Below the pieces are notes generated by a model. It was not told where the DNA came from and did not search any database. It was given only the letters and a program-made list of their open reading frames with translations. The position numbers and the translations under genes were made by a program. Positions 1 through 8,778 of a stretch of DNA of 64,000 nucleotides are shown piece after piece (position 1 is the stretch's first letter; each line of letters begins with the position of its first letter). The DNA comes from Gemmatimonadaceae bacterium (GTDB lineage Bacteria; Gemmatimonadota; Gemmatimonadetes; Gemmatimonadales; Gemmatimonadaceae): assembly GCA_025934775.1 (NCBI GenBank), contig JAICWO010000006.1, forward strand, positions 124,001 through 188,000. The letters run 5' to 3'.

Positions 1-660
1 GCGGAATTTGCCGAACGCGTGCGGCCGAATGACGTTCTCGTCGTAGTCGGTGAGGAAGAGCCGAACCTGGCCTTTGCCCGCGTAGACGCTGAAGTGATTC
101 TCCCAAAAATCGGTCATCACCTCATCGAGCTGCCGGTCGGTGACGACGGCGCGTGCGAGCTTGGCCGATTGCACCTGCCCGACCATCTGCTGCGCCTGCC
201 GTGCCATCTGCGCGAGCTGCGGATTGTTCGCGAGGATCTCGCGCCGCGCCTGCGCCTTGTTCTCCGTCGTGTCCTTGACGTCGGCCTTGACCTGCCGTTG
301 CAGCTTCTGCACGACGTTGTAGTCGTGAATGATGTCCGGCGTCTTCATCGCGAAGACGGAGTAGTGCGACATGAGCGAGTCGGTCGCCGCGTCGGCGATG
401 CGCTCCGGGTGTAACTGCTGGTCGATCCACTTGTCGACGCCCATCGCGCGGACGCGTTCCGCGTCGCCAGGGCGCGCGCCGAACGTGAGGCGGTTGAGCA
501 CTTGCTGAACCTGCTCGTCGGGGAGGAGCTCGCGCGGCTGCGCGGCGGCTGCTGCCTCGGCGGCGGACATCGGTGCTGGCTGATCTGTCTGGCGCGGCTG
601 CGCGGCACAGGCCGCCAGCGAGATGATCGCGCACACCGTGACGTACGAACGCATGGACAT
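1..660 (-). CDS. DUF1800 family lipoprotein, N-terminal 220 residues (runs off left edge)
   Basis: The frame is open from an ATG at 660 to the window edge, so only the N-terminal 220 residues are present. The protein starts with a hydrophobic segment ending in a lipobox (LAAC at about residues 15-18), followed by an Ala/Pro/Gln-rich linker. It then has the DUF1800 opening pattern, LNRLTFGARPGDAERVRAMG with the nearby KWIDQQLHPE, and later DFWENHFSVYAGKG. DUF1800 proteins are exported proteins of unknown biochemical role, often encoded beside a DUF1501 gene; that neighbour would lie left of this window. A second Met two codons downstream is an equally possible start. The assignment is good because three family motifs occur in order. 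Function is unknown. Confidence 0.82.
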   Translation of the reverse strand, partial: MSMRSYVTVCAIISLAACAAQPRQTDQPAPMSAAEAAAAAQPRELLPDEQVQQVLNRLTFGARPGDAERVRAMGVDKWIDQQLHPERIADAATDSLMSHYSVFAMKTPDIIHDYNVVQKLQRQVKADVKDTTENKAQARREILANNPQLAQMARQAQQMVGQVQSAKLARAVVTDRQLDEVMTDFWENHFSVYAGKGQVRLFLTDYDENVIRPHAFGKFR

Positions 661-721
661 GAATCAGTGCCGTTGAAGTCTGCTCGGTAGACGCGGTTGG
701 CGACCCATCGTTAACCACCAG

Positions 722-3700
722 ATGATCGCGACGTGCGAGCGGCCTTGCGCCGCTCTATGGCACGTCCTACGGTTGGAGAGCCCGACGCTGTTGCCACGTG
801 TCGTGCATCACATTCCGACGCCGGATCCCGCCTGCGTGCCCCACTTCTATCGCTCGCCAGATGAGTTCGTAGCCGCCGCGACCGCGGCGGTGGCGGGCGC
901 TGCGCCGCGAACGCCAGTGGCGGTGTTGGTGGCGGAGGTGGATCCGACGGACGCGCCGGACGGGAGCGCGGCGCTCCGTTCCATCGCGTCGGCGACGGGA
1001 GCCGTGGCGGAAATCGTGCGCCACACGCTGCGCGCCGATGATCACGTCGGGGTGTCGGACGAGGGGCTCGTGATGGTGCTCGTCGGCGCGACGGCGGACG
1101 ACGGCCGTTCGGTGGGCGACCGCATTTGCGCCGCCGTGCGCATTCACGCGTTCGGAGATGGCCTCGGTCAACTGACGCTGTCGATTGGCGCGGCGGCCGC
1201 GCCGGAGAACGGCGCATCGTACGATACCGTATTGAGCGCGGCGCGCGGCGCGCTCGCGCGGATTCAATCGCAGGGGCGAGACGGCGCCGCCGCGGCGCCG
1301 CTGCCGCACCACGAGGCACTCCAGCGGCCGCTGGCGATCGATCGGCTTGCGGGTCGCGTGCAGGAGTTCGCGGCCCTGACCGGCTGGCTCGACGAGGCCT
1401 GTTCGGGGCAGCCGCGAGTGGTGTCGGTGTTCGGTGAGACGGGCAGTGGGACGGCGATGTTGTTGCGGCAGCTGGAGTCGGAGGTGCGGCTGCGGGGCGG
1501 GGTGTTCGCGATGGCGGCGTCGCCGCGAAGCGAATGCCCGCTGCCATACGCGGTTTGGTCGGCGCTGCTCAAGGCGACCAGCCGGTTCGCGAGCGGACCT
1601 GAGCGTGCGTGGACAGAGCTACAGCACCTCGAGAGCTCGTTTGGCCGCCCCGAGACCGTGCCGTCGGTCGGAAGCCAATACCGTCTGCTCGGAGAGCTTG
1701 CCGAGTACTTCCGCACATTGGCTGGAGCGCGGCCTCTCGTGCTCGTGCTCGACGAAATGCAGTGGGCGGACACCACGTCCTGGGACGCGCTCGAGCATCT
1801 GCTCGGTCAGCTCGACACCGACCGGATCATGCTGTGCGGGGCGCAACGGCCGGACGCGGGCTTCGACACGTCGCCGTATCGGCAGATGCTGAAGCGTCAC
1901 GACATCTCGCGCGAGCTGACGCTGTCGCGCTTGACGCGCGATGAAGTAAAGCAATGGCTGGAGGGCGCTTTCCACCGACAGACGGTCGGCCGCGAGTTCT
2001 TGGCATTCCTATATCGGCACACCGAAGGCAATCCGCTGTTCGTGTCGCAGCTCCTCCGCGCCCTGGTGGAAGATGGCGCGGTGTGGCACAACGGAATGCG
2101 TTGGGAGTGGCGGCCGGTGTCCGAGTTACGGCTTCCGCACGGCCGTGCGGCCTTGATCGCGATGCGACTCGCGCGCTTCTCGTCGAGCACGCAGGCCGTG
2201 CTGGCGACCGCGGCGATCATCGGACGCGAGTTCGACATCAGCTTGCTCGTCGGCGCGGGCGCTGGCAGTGAACCGGCGGTGAAGCTCGCGATCTCGGAGG
2301 CGCTGCTCTCCGGTCTGCTGCGTCCGACGTATGAGCGCAAGCGCGGTGGTTTCGTGTTCGCTCATGATGAAATTGCCGAGGTGCTGGTCGAGGGCATCTC
2401 GCGCGAGCGCGTCCGCGGGCTGCACGAGCGCATCGCCGAGGCGTTGGTGAAGCAGCGTCCGGAACGCGCCGGCGAGATCGCGATGCACTTCGATGCGGCG
2501 GGCGAGAGCGCGGACGCCTACGCGTGGGCGCAGAGCGCGGCGAAGCGGGCGGAGCATGTCTACGCCAACGCCGCGGCGGGATCGTATCTGCAGATGGCCG
2601 CGCGCAATGCGAGCTCGCCGGGCGAGTTGGCAGAAATCCGGATCGCGTTGGCGCACATCGCGGAGACTGGTGGACGCTTTGATGAAGTCGAGGAGTTGTG
2701 CGACCTCGCAATTGAATGGTTCGAAGGGCAGAGCGACGATCATCGCGCGTTGACCCTGCGACGGATGCGCGAACGAGCTCGCATGGAACAAGGCCAGCCC
2801 GCGAGGATTACGCTCGACGCGCTCACCGCCTTGGACACCGAAGCTCAGCGCATCGGCTTCGAGCGTGAACGTGTGGCGTTGCTCATGATGGTGTCTCAGA
2901 CGCATGGCCGTCTTGGCGATCAGCGTACCGCTGAGCGAATCGCGGGTCAGTGTGTCGAGATGGCCGAGAAGCTGGGCGACACCGCACTGCTCGCCGATGC
3001 GCTCAATCGATTAGGTACGGCACTGTTTGCTGAAGCGCCGACGCGAGCGCATGGCATCTATGAGCGCGCGCTCGGCCTGTATGAGAGCATCGGCGATGTA
3101 CGCGGCCAAGCGCGGTGCCTCGGCAACATGGGCATCGCTGCGCAGTTTGAAACACGCCTCGACGAGGCTGCCGAATCCTATGGCCGTTCGATCGTCGTCG
3201 CTCGTTCGGCGGGTATGCCCGATCTCTGGGGCGCTGCGGCGCTCAATCTTGGCGTACTCTCCCAGAAATTGGGAGACTACGATCGCGCTCGGGAGTTGTT
3301 TGGCGAGGCCCTCGCGCTCTTTGCAGCGGTAAAGCACAGCGAGTATCAGCTGGCTGCGCTGATCAACATGGCCCACATCGAGAGAGAGCTAGGCCTATGG
3401 GAGTCTGCGGCGGAACTGTACGACGCTACCATTCCATTGGCCCAGCGAATCGGCCAAGCCGACATTGAGATCGGAGCGATCGCAGGAGCGGGCTTATGCA
3501 GCCTCGAGCTTGGACGGGTCGAGGCTGCTCGTGAATGCGCTGAGGATGCCGAATCCAGGATTGGGGCGCGCCCAGAGTGGTTTCAGGGTCGAGAGATCGC
3601 CGAGGCGCTGCTCGTGCGCGTTTCAGCAATCGATGGTAATTCCCGAGAAGCGTTTGACCGGTTCACAATGGCTATTTCGCTCGCTGAATCGGCGGATTTG

Positions 3701-3856
3701 TACAGCGCGGCTTGGCTGATGGCAGTCTGTGCAGAGACGTTGAGTAGTTATGACCGATCGGCCACTGAAGCATGGGTGCAACGGTATCGTGAGCGGGTCA
3801 ACAGTCTCGGATATCCCGAAATGACAAGGCGTTATGATTCGCTCGCGATCCGCTGA
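722..3856 (+). CDS. Large GGDEF-like / AAA-type ATPase / TPR signalling protein
   Basis: A 1044-residue protein. Residues about 60-195 have a GGDEF-domain layout, including LTLSIGAAAAP near its end, but the active-site signature is replaced by VSDEG, so no cyclase activity is expected. Residues about 205-420 are an AAA_16/adenylate-cyclase-associated ATPase module. Its Walker B is clear (LVLVLDEMQWAD), but the P-loop reads GETGSGTA, with Thr-Ala where Lys-Thr/Ser is normal. The rest, about residues 560-1040, consists of helical TPR-like repeats. Proteins of this layout usually act as signal-responsive scaffolds or regulators, but no DNA-binding domain is visible here. The start is uncertain: the ATG at 722 is used, and GTG codons further in could serve. 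Confidence 0.75.
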   Translation: MIATCERPCAALWHVLRLESPTLLPRVVHHIPTPDPACVPHFYRSPDEFVAAATAAVAGAAPRTPVAVLVAEVDPTDAPDGSAALRSIASATGAVAEIVRHTLRADDHVGVSDEGLVMVLVGATADDGRSVGDRICAAVRIHAFGDGLGQLTLSIGAAAAPENGASYDTVLSAARGALARIQSQGRDGAAAAPLPHHEALQRPLAIDRLAGRVQEFAALTGWLDEACSGQPRVVSVFGETGSGTAMLLRQLESEVRLRGGVFAMAASPRSECPLPYAVWSALLKATSRFASGPERAWTELQHLESSFGRPETVPSVGSQYRLLGELAEYFRTLAGARPLVLVLDEMQWADTTSWDALEHLLGQLDTDRIMLCGAQRPDAGFDTSPYRQMLKRHDISRELTLSRLTRDEVKQWLEGAFHRQTVGREFLAFLYRHTEGNPLFVSQLLRALVEDGAVWHNGMRWEWRPVSELRLPHGRAALIAMRLARFSSSTQAVLATAAIIGREFDISLLVGAGAGSEPAVKLAISEALLSGLLRPTYERKRGGFVFAHDEIAEVLVEGISRERVRGLHERIAEALVKQRPERAGEIAMHFDAAGESADAYAWAQSAAKRAEHVYANAAAGSYLQMAARNASSPGELAEIRIALAHIAETGGRFDEVEELCDLAIEWFEGQSDDHRALTLRRMRERARMEQGQPARITLDALTALDTEAQRIGFERERVALLMMVSQTHGRLGDQRTAERIAGQCVEMAEKLGDTALLADALNRLGTALFAEAPTRAHGIYERALGLYESIGDVRGQARCLGNMGIAAQFETRLDEAAESYGRSIVVARSAGMPDLWGAAALNLGVLSQKLGDYDRARELFGEALALFAAVKHSEYQLAALINMAHIERELGLWESAAELYDATIPLAQRIGQADIEIGAIAGAGLCSLELGRVEAARECAEDAESRIGARPEWFQGREIAEALLVRVSAIDGNSREAFDRFTMAISLAESADLYSAAWLMAVCAETLSSYDRSATEAWVQRYRERVNSLGYPEMTRRYDSLAIR

Positions 3857-3976
3857 TATTGCGCACGGCAGCAGATTTCAGACTGGCTTTTCTCGCTCTT
3901 AGGGCGTATCTTCGAGTCCGTTTCTGTCGTCTCTTCCGGACGGATCACTGTAGCCGTCCTTTACTAGGTCAAAATA

Positions 3977-4681
3977 ATGAGCGGTTACTCCCGATCTCTT
4001 CTCGCGTGTTTCGTCGCTTTGGCTGCTGCCGCATGCTCGGACTCGGCCACTAGTCCGAACTCGTCGCGGGAGCTTGCTGCGAGCAATCGTCCTTCGCTGA
4101 CGCTCTCGCCGAATAGCGTTTTCGCCGGCGACAGAACTGTCACGTTCGACGTCACCGCCGCGGGCGGCACGTTCAACATTGGTGGCATGTATGCGGTGAC
4201 GTTTCCCGCGAATTCAGTCTGTGATCCAAACACGTCCGGCTACGGGCCCGGCACATGGGACACTAGCTGCACGACGCTGGCGGCGGGTCAGAGCGTTACG
4301 ATCACCGCAACATATGGATTTCAGTTCGGCGGCCCGGTCGTTGATTTCTCGCCGGCGCTTCGGTTCAATCCGAACACGAACGTTACGATCTCATCCGGGC
4401 TCTATGCGCCACTGCTGACGGCGTTCCGCAGCTACTGGCTGGCTAACCCGTCATCGCTCCACTGGCTCGGTATCTACTACACCCCGGACCTCGGCCAGAC
4501 GTTGATTACGGATGGCGCGTTTGATTCGTCGCTCCGCACGCACGTCAATCTTACCACCGGGATTATCTGGCGGCGCGTGAAGCATTTCAGCGGCTATAAT
4601 CTCGCGACCGGCCAACCCTGCACGCCTTCGCCCGATGATCCAGACTGCGTCGACGACGGCGGACCAATCATCGAGCAGTAA
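3977..4681 (+). CDS. Exported lipoprotein of unknown function
   Basis: A 234-residue protein with a hydrophobic N-terminus ending in a lipobox (AAAC, Cys at about residue 20), so it is probably lipid-anchored. The mature part is rich in Thr, Ser, Gly and aromatic residues and looks beta-sheet rich. Residues about 40-115 resemble an immunoglobulin-like or ZU5-like fold: LTLSPNSVFAGDRTVTFDVT, then a pair of Cys. The C-terminus is acidic with two further Cys (QPCTPSPDDPDCVDD). It stands alone, about 120 bases after the preceding gene, and is followed directly by a strong terminator. I do not recognise a characterised family. Confidence 0.7.
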   Translation: MSGYSRSLLACFVALAAAACSDSATSPNSSRELAASNRPSLTLSPNSVFAGDRTVTFDVTAAGGTFNIGGMYAVTFPANSVCDPNTSGYGPGTWDTSCTTLAAGQSVTITATYGFQFGGPVVDFSPALRFNPNTNVTISSGLYAPLLTAFRSYWLANPSSLHWLGIYYTPDLGQTLITDGAFDSSLRTHVNLTTGIIWRRVKHFSGYNLATGQPCTPSPDDPDCVDDGGPIIEQ

Positions 4682-4701
4682 GCTCTGCCTACTGAAGCAA
4701 G

Positions 4702-4733
4702 AAAGCCCCGGCGAAATCGCCGGGGCTTTTTTT
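4702..4733. terminator. Intrinsic terminator between convergent genes
   Basis: A 13-bp perfect stem (AAAGCCCCGGCGA paired with its complement) with a minimal loop is followed on the + strand by a run of seven T. On the other strand the stem is followed by a shorter T-rich stretch, so it may also stop the response-regulator transcript coming from the right. Confidence 0.9.
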
Positions 4734-4756
4734 GCGCGCATTCTGCGACCACGACA

Positions 4757-5458
4757 CTACACTTCGCCGTTCACCAGCACATAACCCGTCCCGCGCACCG
4801 TCTTCAGCATCGTCTCCCCGGTGCCGTCGTCCAGCTTCTTCCGCAGATACGCCACGTACACGTCGACGATGTTCGTCTCATCACCGCCGCCCTGCTTCCA
4901 GACGCGCTGCGCGATCGCTTCGCGCGTGAGCGGCTTGCCGGCGTTCCGCATGAAATACTCGAGCAGCGCGAACTCGCGCTGGGTGAGCGCGATCTGGCGG
5001 CCGTCGAGCCAGACCTCGCGCGTCATCGGATCGAGAGCGAGGCGGCCGACGGTGAGCCGTGGAACGCGCCCATGCTGCGCCGAACGCCGGAGCAGCGCGC
5101 GCACGCGGGCGACGAGTTCGTCAGAGTCGAACGGTTTCGTGAGATAGTCGTCCGCGCCGGCGTCGAGTCCCGCGACGCGGTCCGGAACCGTGCGATGCGC
5201 CGTGAGCATGAGCGTCGGCGCCTCGATCCCCTTGAGCCGCAACTCCTTGATGACCTCGAGTCCGTTGCGACGCGGCAAGCCGACGTCGAGGATCAGCACG
5301 TCCGGGTCGAGCTCGATCGCGCTCGACAAGCCCGCATCGCCGTCGCCGGCCACGCGTACGTCGAACCCATTCTCGCCGAGGACGCGCCGTAACAGCGACG
5401 CGAGGCTCGGGCTGTCCTCGATGACGAGAATCGTGTGGGTCTTTGTCGCCGCGTGCAT
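4757..5458 (-). CDS. OmpR/PhoB-type response regulator (orphan)
   Basis: A DNA-binding two-component response regulator of 233 residues. The receiver domain (about 8-120) keeps the acidic pair Glu14-Asp15, the phospho-acceptor Asp58 in LILDVGLPRRNG, and Lys108 in DDYLTKPFD. The C-terminal winged helix (about 130-230) has the OmpR signature, including LTQREFALLEYFMRN and the ending VRGTGYVL. No histidine kinase lies beside it, so its partner must be elsewhere. The neighbouring gene at 5561 is divergent. The ATG at 5458 is the natural start because the receiver begins only eight residues later. Confidence 0.95.
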   Translation of the reverse strand: MHAATKTHTILVIEDSPSLASLLRRVLGENGFDVRVAGDGDAGLSSAIELDPDVLILDVGLPRRNGLEVIKELRLKGIEAPTLMLTAHRTVPDRVAGLDAGADDYLTKPFDSDELVARVRALLRRSAQHGRVPRLTVGRLALDPMTREVWLDGRQIALTQREFALLEYFMRNAGKPLTREAIAQRVWKQGGGDETNIVDVYVAYLRKKLDDGTGETMLKTVRGTGYVLVNGEV

Positions 5459-5560
5459 GAGCCGGTCAAGATAGGCTTCGAAAGACGCTCAGCAAGGCCG
5501 CGATGCTCGGATACGAACGGAGACCTTGAGTCCCCTTCCGCGGCTCGCTTGCTTTGGATC

Positions 5561-6013
5561 GTGCGCGAGCAACCCATCTCTTCCGAGATTTCTTCCGGCG
5601 TGTTGATCGGCGGCATCACGGCCGCAGCGACAACGGGCGCCCTGTTGGCGATGGGTCGACGGCAAGGAAGCGCGAGTCTTCCGTTCGCCGCGATCGGCGC
5701 CGCGTTCTCGCACGAGACGACGAGCGCCGTCGCGGCCAACCTCGTCCTGGGCGGCCTCGTGCTGCACGTCATCGCCATGCTCGTCTGGAGCATCCTCTTC
5801 GTGTGGCTCACCACTCGACTCGACAGCGACATCTTCGCGGCGGTCGTGGTGACGGTGGTCGCGTTCGCGTTCTCGATTCTGGTGACGCTCTGGCGCGGCG
5901 CTGGGCTGGTGAGCGTGCTGCCCGTCGGCGATCTGCTCGTGCTCGCGTTGGTACTCGCGGGATCGCTCGTGGTGGGCATGCGCTTTGCCTTTTCAACTTT
6001 GCGAAAAAGCTGA
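5561..6013 (+). CDS. Small integral membrane protein, unknown function
   Basis: About 150 residues with four predicted membrane helices: GVLIGGITAAATTGALLAMG, then a segment around NLVLGGLVLHVIAMLVW, then FAAVVVTVVAFAFSILV, and finally LLVLALVLAGSLVVGMRF. The frame is open further upstream to an ATG at 5435, but that part overlaps the divergent response-regulator gene and looks non-coding. GTG at 5561 (starting VREQPISSEISSG) is therefore preferred, with a TTG at 5549 as an alternative. No enzymatic motif is seen. Confidence 0.6.
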   Translation: MREQPISSEISSGVLIGGITAAATTGALLAMGRRQGSASLPFAAIGAAFSHETTSAVAANLVLGGLVLHVIAMLVWSILFVWLTTRLDSDIFAAVVVTVVAFAFSILVTLWRGAGLVSVLPVGDLLVLALVLAGSLVVGMRFAFSTLRKS

Positions 6014-6220
6014 ACACCGTGGTCGGCGGTGGTGGGCGCCGCGTGCATCGCACGCGCATGTGACCGGCGGCACCGCGCGGCGGTTCTACTAGGAACAATG
6101 TTGAAGTCGCCGGGTTTCGACAGGTGACGTGTTCCTCAGCGTGCCAGTGAAACTTTGGCGATGCCGGGCTCGTCGAAGGTGTAGGAAGTGGGCGCAGCAT
6201 TACAACTGGAGGGAGGGGTT

Positions 6221-6760
6221 ATGGACATCCTCGTGATGCTCGAGGAGAACCCCGATCACTCGCCGGTGCTGGCGCACGTGAACTCCGTCCCGTCGCCGCT
6301 GCATTCATCGGAGCGGCCGTCGCGAGATATCGTGACGCTGTACGGGGTACCAGATCCGGAGTCGGTGGCGCTGGCGCTAGCGGCAGCCGTCGAGTCGCAC
6401 AGGTCGGACGATGGTCGCACTGAGCAGATTCGGCATCTCGGTGTGTGGCCGGAGCGGGGGGCGGTCGGGGATGCTGCCTGGAGGGATTCGGAGGGGCAGC
6501 TGGTGACATGCGATCTCGAGATCTCCCTCGAGTCGCTGCATTCGACGGCGAATCAGTTGCTGAGCGAATGCGGACAATTGATTCGGCGACTGGTTGCCGG
6601 GCTGTCGATGCCCGATTGGCCAGAGGGTGCACGCCGCGCGATCAGCGTCTCGATCGGGCCGATCGCCGGAATCACGGCACCTGTGTTTGCACCTCTGGAA
6701 TCAGTCATCGAGCGGCTGAGAGAGGCGGACGGACTGGCGTTCGACACCGAAGGAGACTGA
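6221..6760 (+). CDS. Hypothetical protein, 179 residues
   Basis: Begins at the ATG at 6221, which follows a strong purine-rich ribosome site (GGAGGGAGGGG). The frame is open further upstream but without a comparable site. The protein is soluble and acidic-amphipathic, with no signal peptide or membrane helix. One stretch (DIVTLYGVPDPESVALALAA) and a C-terminal part with ARRAISVSIGPIAGIT are the only notable features. It is not recognised. It is followed by a hairpin terminator and so is probably a single-gene transcript. Confidence 0.55.
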   Translation: MDILVMLEENPDHSPVLAHVNSVPSPLHSSERPSRDIVTLYGVPDPESVALALAAAVESHRSDDGRTEQIRHLGVWPERGAVGDAAWRDSEGQLVTCDLEISLESLHSTANQLLSECGQLIRRLVAGLSMPDWPEGARRAISVSIGPIAGITAPVFAPLESVIERLREADGLAFDTEGD

Positions 6761-6807
6761 ACGAGAACCTTGATTCGTCAGACTGAACCACTGAAGCACT
6801 GAAAGAC

Positions 6808-6843
6808 AAAGCGCGGGGCGGACTCCAGTCCTCCCCGCGCTTT
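6808..6843. terminator. Hairpin, probable terminator
   Basis: An 11-bp stem (AAAGCGCGGGG and its complement) encloses a 14-base loop, downstream of the 179-residue protein. The T tract is short on both strands, so efficiency is uncertain. Confidence 0.6.
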
Positions 6844-6935
6844 GCGTATCGTTGACATTTGGGCCATTGCCCAGCCGCGCCGGCCCTTCCAGTTTGGAGT
6901 CTCTTCTCACTCACACGTACCGAACGGGGGACAGC

Positions 6936-8051
6936 ATGAGCGGTGTCCGCGTGCTGGTTGGAACCAAGAAAGGGGCGTTCATTCTCACGGCCGACGGCAA
7001 ACGCGAAAGCTGGAACGTGAGCGGCCCGCACTTTCCGGGTTGGGAGATTTACCACATGAAGGGATCTCCGTTGAATCCGGATCGCATCTACGCATCGCAA
7101 ACGAGCGGCTGGTTCGGCCAGCTCGTGCAGCGTTCCGACGACGGCGGCAAATCGTGGGAGCCGGTCGGCAACAAGTTCGCGTACGACGGCGTGCCCGGCA
7201 CGCACCAGTGGTACGACGGCACGCCGCACCCGTGGGAATTCAAGCGCGTCTGGCACCTCGAGCCCTCGACGACGGACGCCGAGTCGGTGTACGCGGGCAT
7301 CGAGGACGCGGCGCTCTTCCAGTCGAAGGACGGCGGCAAGGAATGGAGCGAGCTCTCCGGCCTTCGCGGCCACGGCTCGGGCCCGCGGTGGTCGCCCGGT
7401 GCGGGCGGGATGTGTCTTCACACAATTCTCATCGACCAGAACAATCCGGATCGCATCTACATCGCGATCTCCGCGGCCGGCGCGTTCCGCACCGACGACG
7501 GCGGCAAGACGTGGAAGCCGATCAATCAGGGCCTCCGCTCCGAGTACATCCCGGATCCGAACGCGGAGGTCGGCCACTGCGTGCACCATCTCGCGATGCA
7601 CCAATCGAAGCCGAACACGGTGTTCATGCAGAAGCACTGGGACGTGATGCGCACCGACAACGGCGGCGACACATGGCACGAGGTGAGCGGCGATCTCCCG
7701 ACCGATTTCGGCTTCGTGATCGACGTGCACGCGCACCAGCCCGAGACGGTCTACGTCGTGCCGATCAAGAGCGACGCCGAGCACTACGTGCACGAGGGCA
7801 AGCTGCGGGTGTTCCGGAGCAAGAGCGGTGGCAACGAGTGGGAGCCGCTCACCAAGGGCCTGCCGCAGAAGGACTGCTACGTGAACGTGCTGCGCGACGC
7901 GATGGCGATCGATTCGCTGGATCCGTGTGGTGTCTATTTCGGGACGTCGGGAGGCCAGGTGTACGGGTCGAATGACGAAGGCGACTCCTGGCAGCCGCTG
8001 GTGCGCGATCTCCCGGGCGTGCTCTCCGTCGAGGTGCAGACGCTGCAATGA
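6936..8051 (+). CDS. BNR/sortilin-type beta-propeller protein
   Basis: A cytoplasmic-type beta-propeller protein of about 371 residues. The sequence is a succession of BNR/Asp-box-like blades: [71 protein letters not shown] and [15 protein letters not shown]. Such proteins are often labelled WD40/YVTN/BNR-like or exo-alpha-sialidase, but there is no signal peptide and no evidence for glycosidase activity. The ATG at 6936 is chosen because a GGGGGAC ribosome site precedes it and the conserved sequence [15 protein letters not shown] starts there. The stop overlaps the start of the MoaD/ThiS-like gene by four bases (ATGA), so the two are translationally coupled. Confidence 0.85.
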   Translation: MSGVRVLVGTKKGAFILTADGKRESWNVSGPHFPGWEIYHMKGSPLNPDRIYASQTSGWFGQLVQRSDDGGKSWEPVGNKFAYDGVPGTHQWYDGTPHPWEFKRVWHLEPSTTDAESVYAGIEDAALFQSKDGGKEWSELSGLRGHGSGPRWSPGAGGMCLHTILIDQNNPDRIYIAISAAGAFRTDDGGKTWKPINQGLRSEYIPDPNAEVGHCVHHLAMHQSKPNTVFMQKHWDVMRTDNGGDTWHEVSGDLPTDFGFVIDVHAHQPETVYVVPIKSDAEHYVHEGKLRVFRSKSGGNEWEPLTKGLPQKDCYVNVLRDAMAIDSLDPCGVYFGTSGGQVYGSNDEGDSWQPLVRDLPGVLSVEVQTLQ

Positions 8052-8344
8052 TTCGCGTGGTGCTTCCCGGTCCGCTGCGTTCGCTCGCGCGGATCGACGG
8101 CGAGGTGCAGGTGGACGTCGAAGGTCGCGCGACGCAGCGCGCGATCCTCGACGCCATCGAGTCGCGCTACCCGATGCTGCGCGGGACGATTCGAGATTAT
8201 GGAACGCTCAAGCGTCGTCCGTTCGTGCGCTTCTACGCGTGCGAGCGGGATCTGTCGCACGAGTCGCCGGACGAGGCGGTGCCTCAGGCGGTGGCGGAGG
8301 GGAAGGAGCCGTTTCTGGTGATCGGGGCGGTGGCGGGGGGGTAG
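8048..8344 (+). CDS. MoaD/ThiS-family ubiquitin-like sulfur-carrier protein
   Basis: A 98-residue beta-grasp protein. It starts with a strand typical of the fold ([20 protein letters not shown]) and ends in the diagnostic Gly-Gly tail (GAVAGG), the group that is adenylated and thiocarboxylated in MoaD and ThiS. The start codon overlaps the stop of the beta-propeller gene, so the two are almost certainly co-expressed in fixed ratio. No E1-like activating enzyme (MoeB/ThiF), molybdopterin gene or thiamine gene is visible in the window. Its acceptor pathway is therefore unknown. It could act with E1 enzymes encoded elsewhere or directly with the propeller partner. Confidence 0.85.
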   Translation: MIRVVLPGPLRSLARIDGEVQVDVEGRATQRAILDAIESRYPMLRGTIRDYGTLKRRPFVRFYACERDLSHESPDEAVPQAVAEGKEPFLVIGAVAGG

Positions 8345-8778
8345 CGTTCGCGATCTCCGGGGCGTTCGAGCTTGGTGGGCTCGCATTCGAGGATGCAGTC
8401 CGGCTTGCGATCGTTTCATCGAGGTGCGACCTGTACAATGGTCGACCGCGGTGTCCGCCGCTCGCGAGATTTGCGCGCAAGACACATCTCTTGCGCGTCA
8501 AGAGTACACAGAATCAAAGATGTGTAGCACGCCCGGTCAGTCCGCATCTGGGCGATCCGTACCGATGCGATGTTCATTACAGTGTTATTGCAATCCAAGG
8601 TACGGCAAGTCGTTATTGCAATCCAAGGTACGGCAAGTCGGCGCCGACCATTGCGGATTCGACGACCATTTGCTATGAGCGGCTCGCGCCGATTCCGATC
8701 GAATACGGCGCCACAGGCGGGCGATGCGGCCACGGCGGAACTGTGTTCACGCCAGTGCAAGCCGACTAGGAGGATCAA
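8345..8778 (+). other. 434-base stretch without a confident gene
   Basis: No intact, convincing reading frame was found between the sulfur-carrier gene and the cysteine-rich peptide gene. It contains a tandem 28-bp duplication. A stop codon (TAG at 8767-8769) sits immediately on top of the AGGAGG ribosome site for the next gene. Removing one copy of the duplication would join a frame beginning at ATG 8565 to that stop, giving a short cysteine-containing peptide. This stretch may therefore hold a broken small gene. Confidence 0.4.
8584..8639 (+). repeat. Tandem duplication of a 28-bp unit
   Basis: Two perfect, directly adjacent copies of a 28-bp unit beginning GTTATTGCAATCCAAGG and ending GGCAAGTC. 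Because 28 is not a multiple of three, the duplication shifts any frame crossing it. In one frame the unit reads YCNPRYGK. Confidence 0.95.

Noticed and set aside
60-718. The frame at 122-718 on the minus strand as the gene at the left edge
   Set aside because: A different minus-strand frame, from ATG 660 and open to the edge, carries a lipobox and the DUF1800 motifs.
902-1310. Active diguanylate cyclase in the N-terminal part of the large ATPase protein
   Set aside because: The domain layout fits GGDEF, but the catalytic signature is lost (VSDEG), so activity cannot be claimed.
711-1547. Minus-strand frame opposite the GGDEF-like/ATPase gene
   Set aside because: Pro/Arg/Ala-rich low-complexity translation; antisense shadow.
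6705-8048. Long minus-strand open frame opposite the beta-propeller gene
   Set aside because: Arg/Ala/His/Val-rich composition without motifs. The + strand frame has clear BNR blades, so this is an antisense shadow.
8584-8639. Possible CRISPR repeats (28 bp, two copies)
   Set aside because: The copies are directly adjacent with no spacer, there are only two, and no cas gene is in the window.
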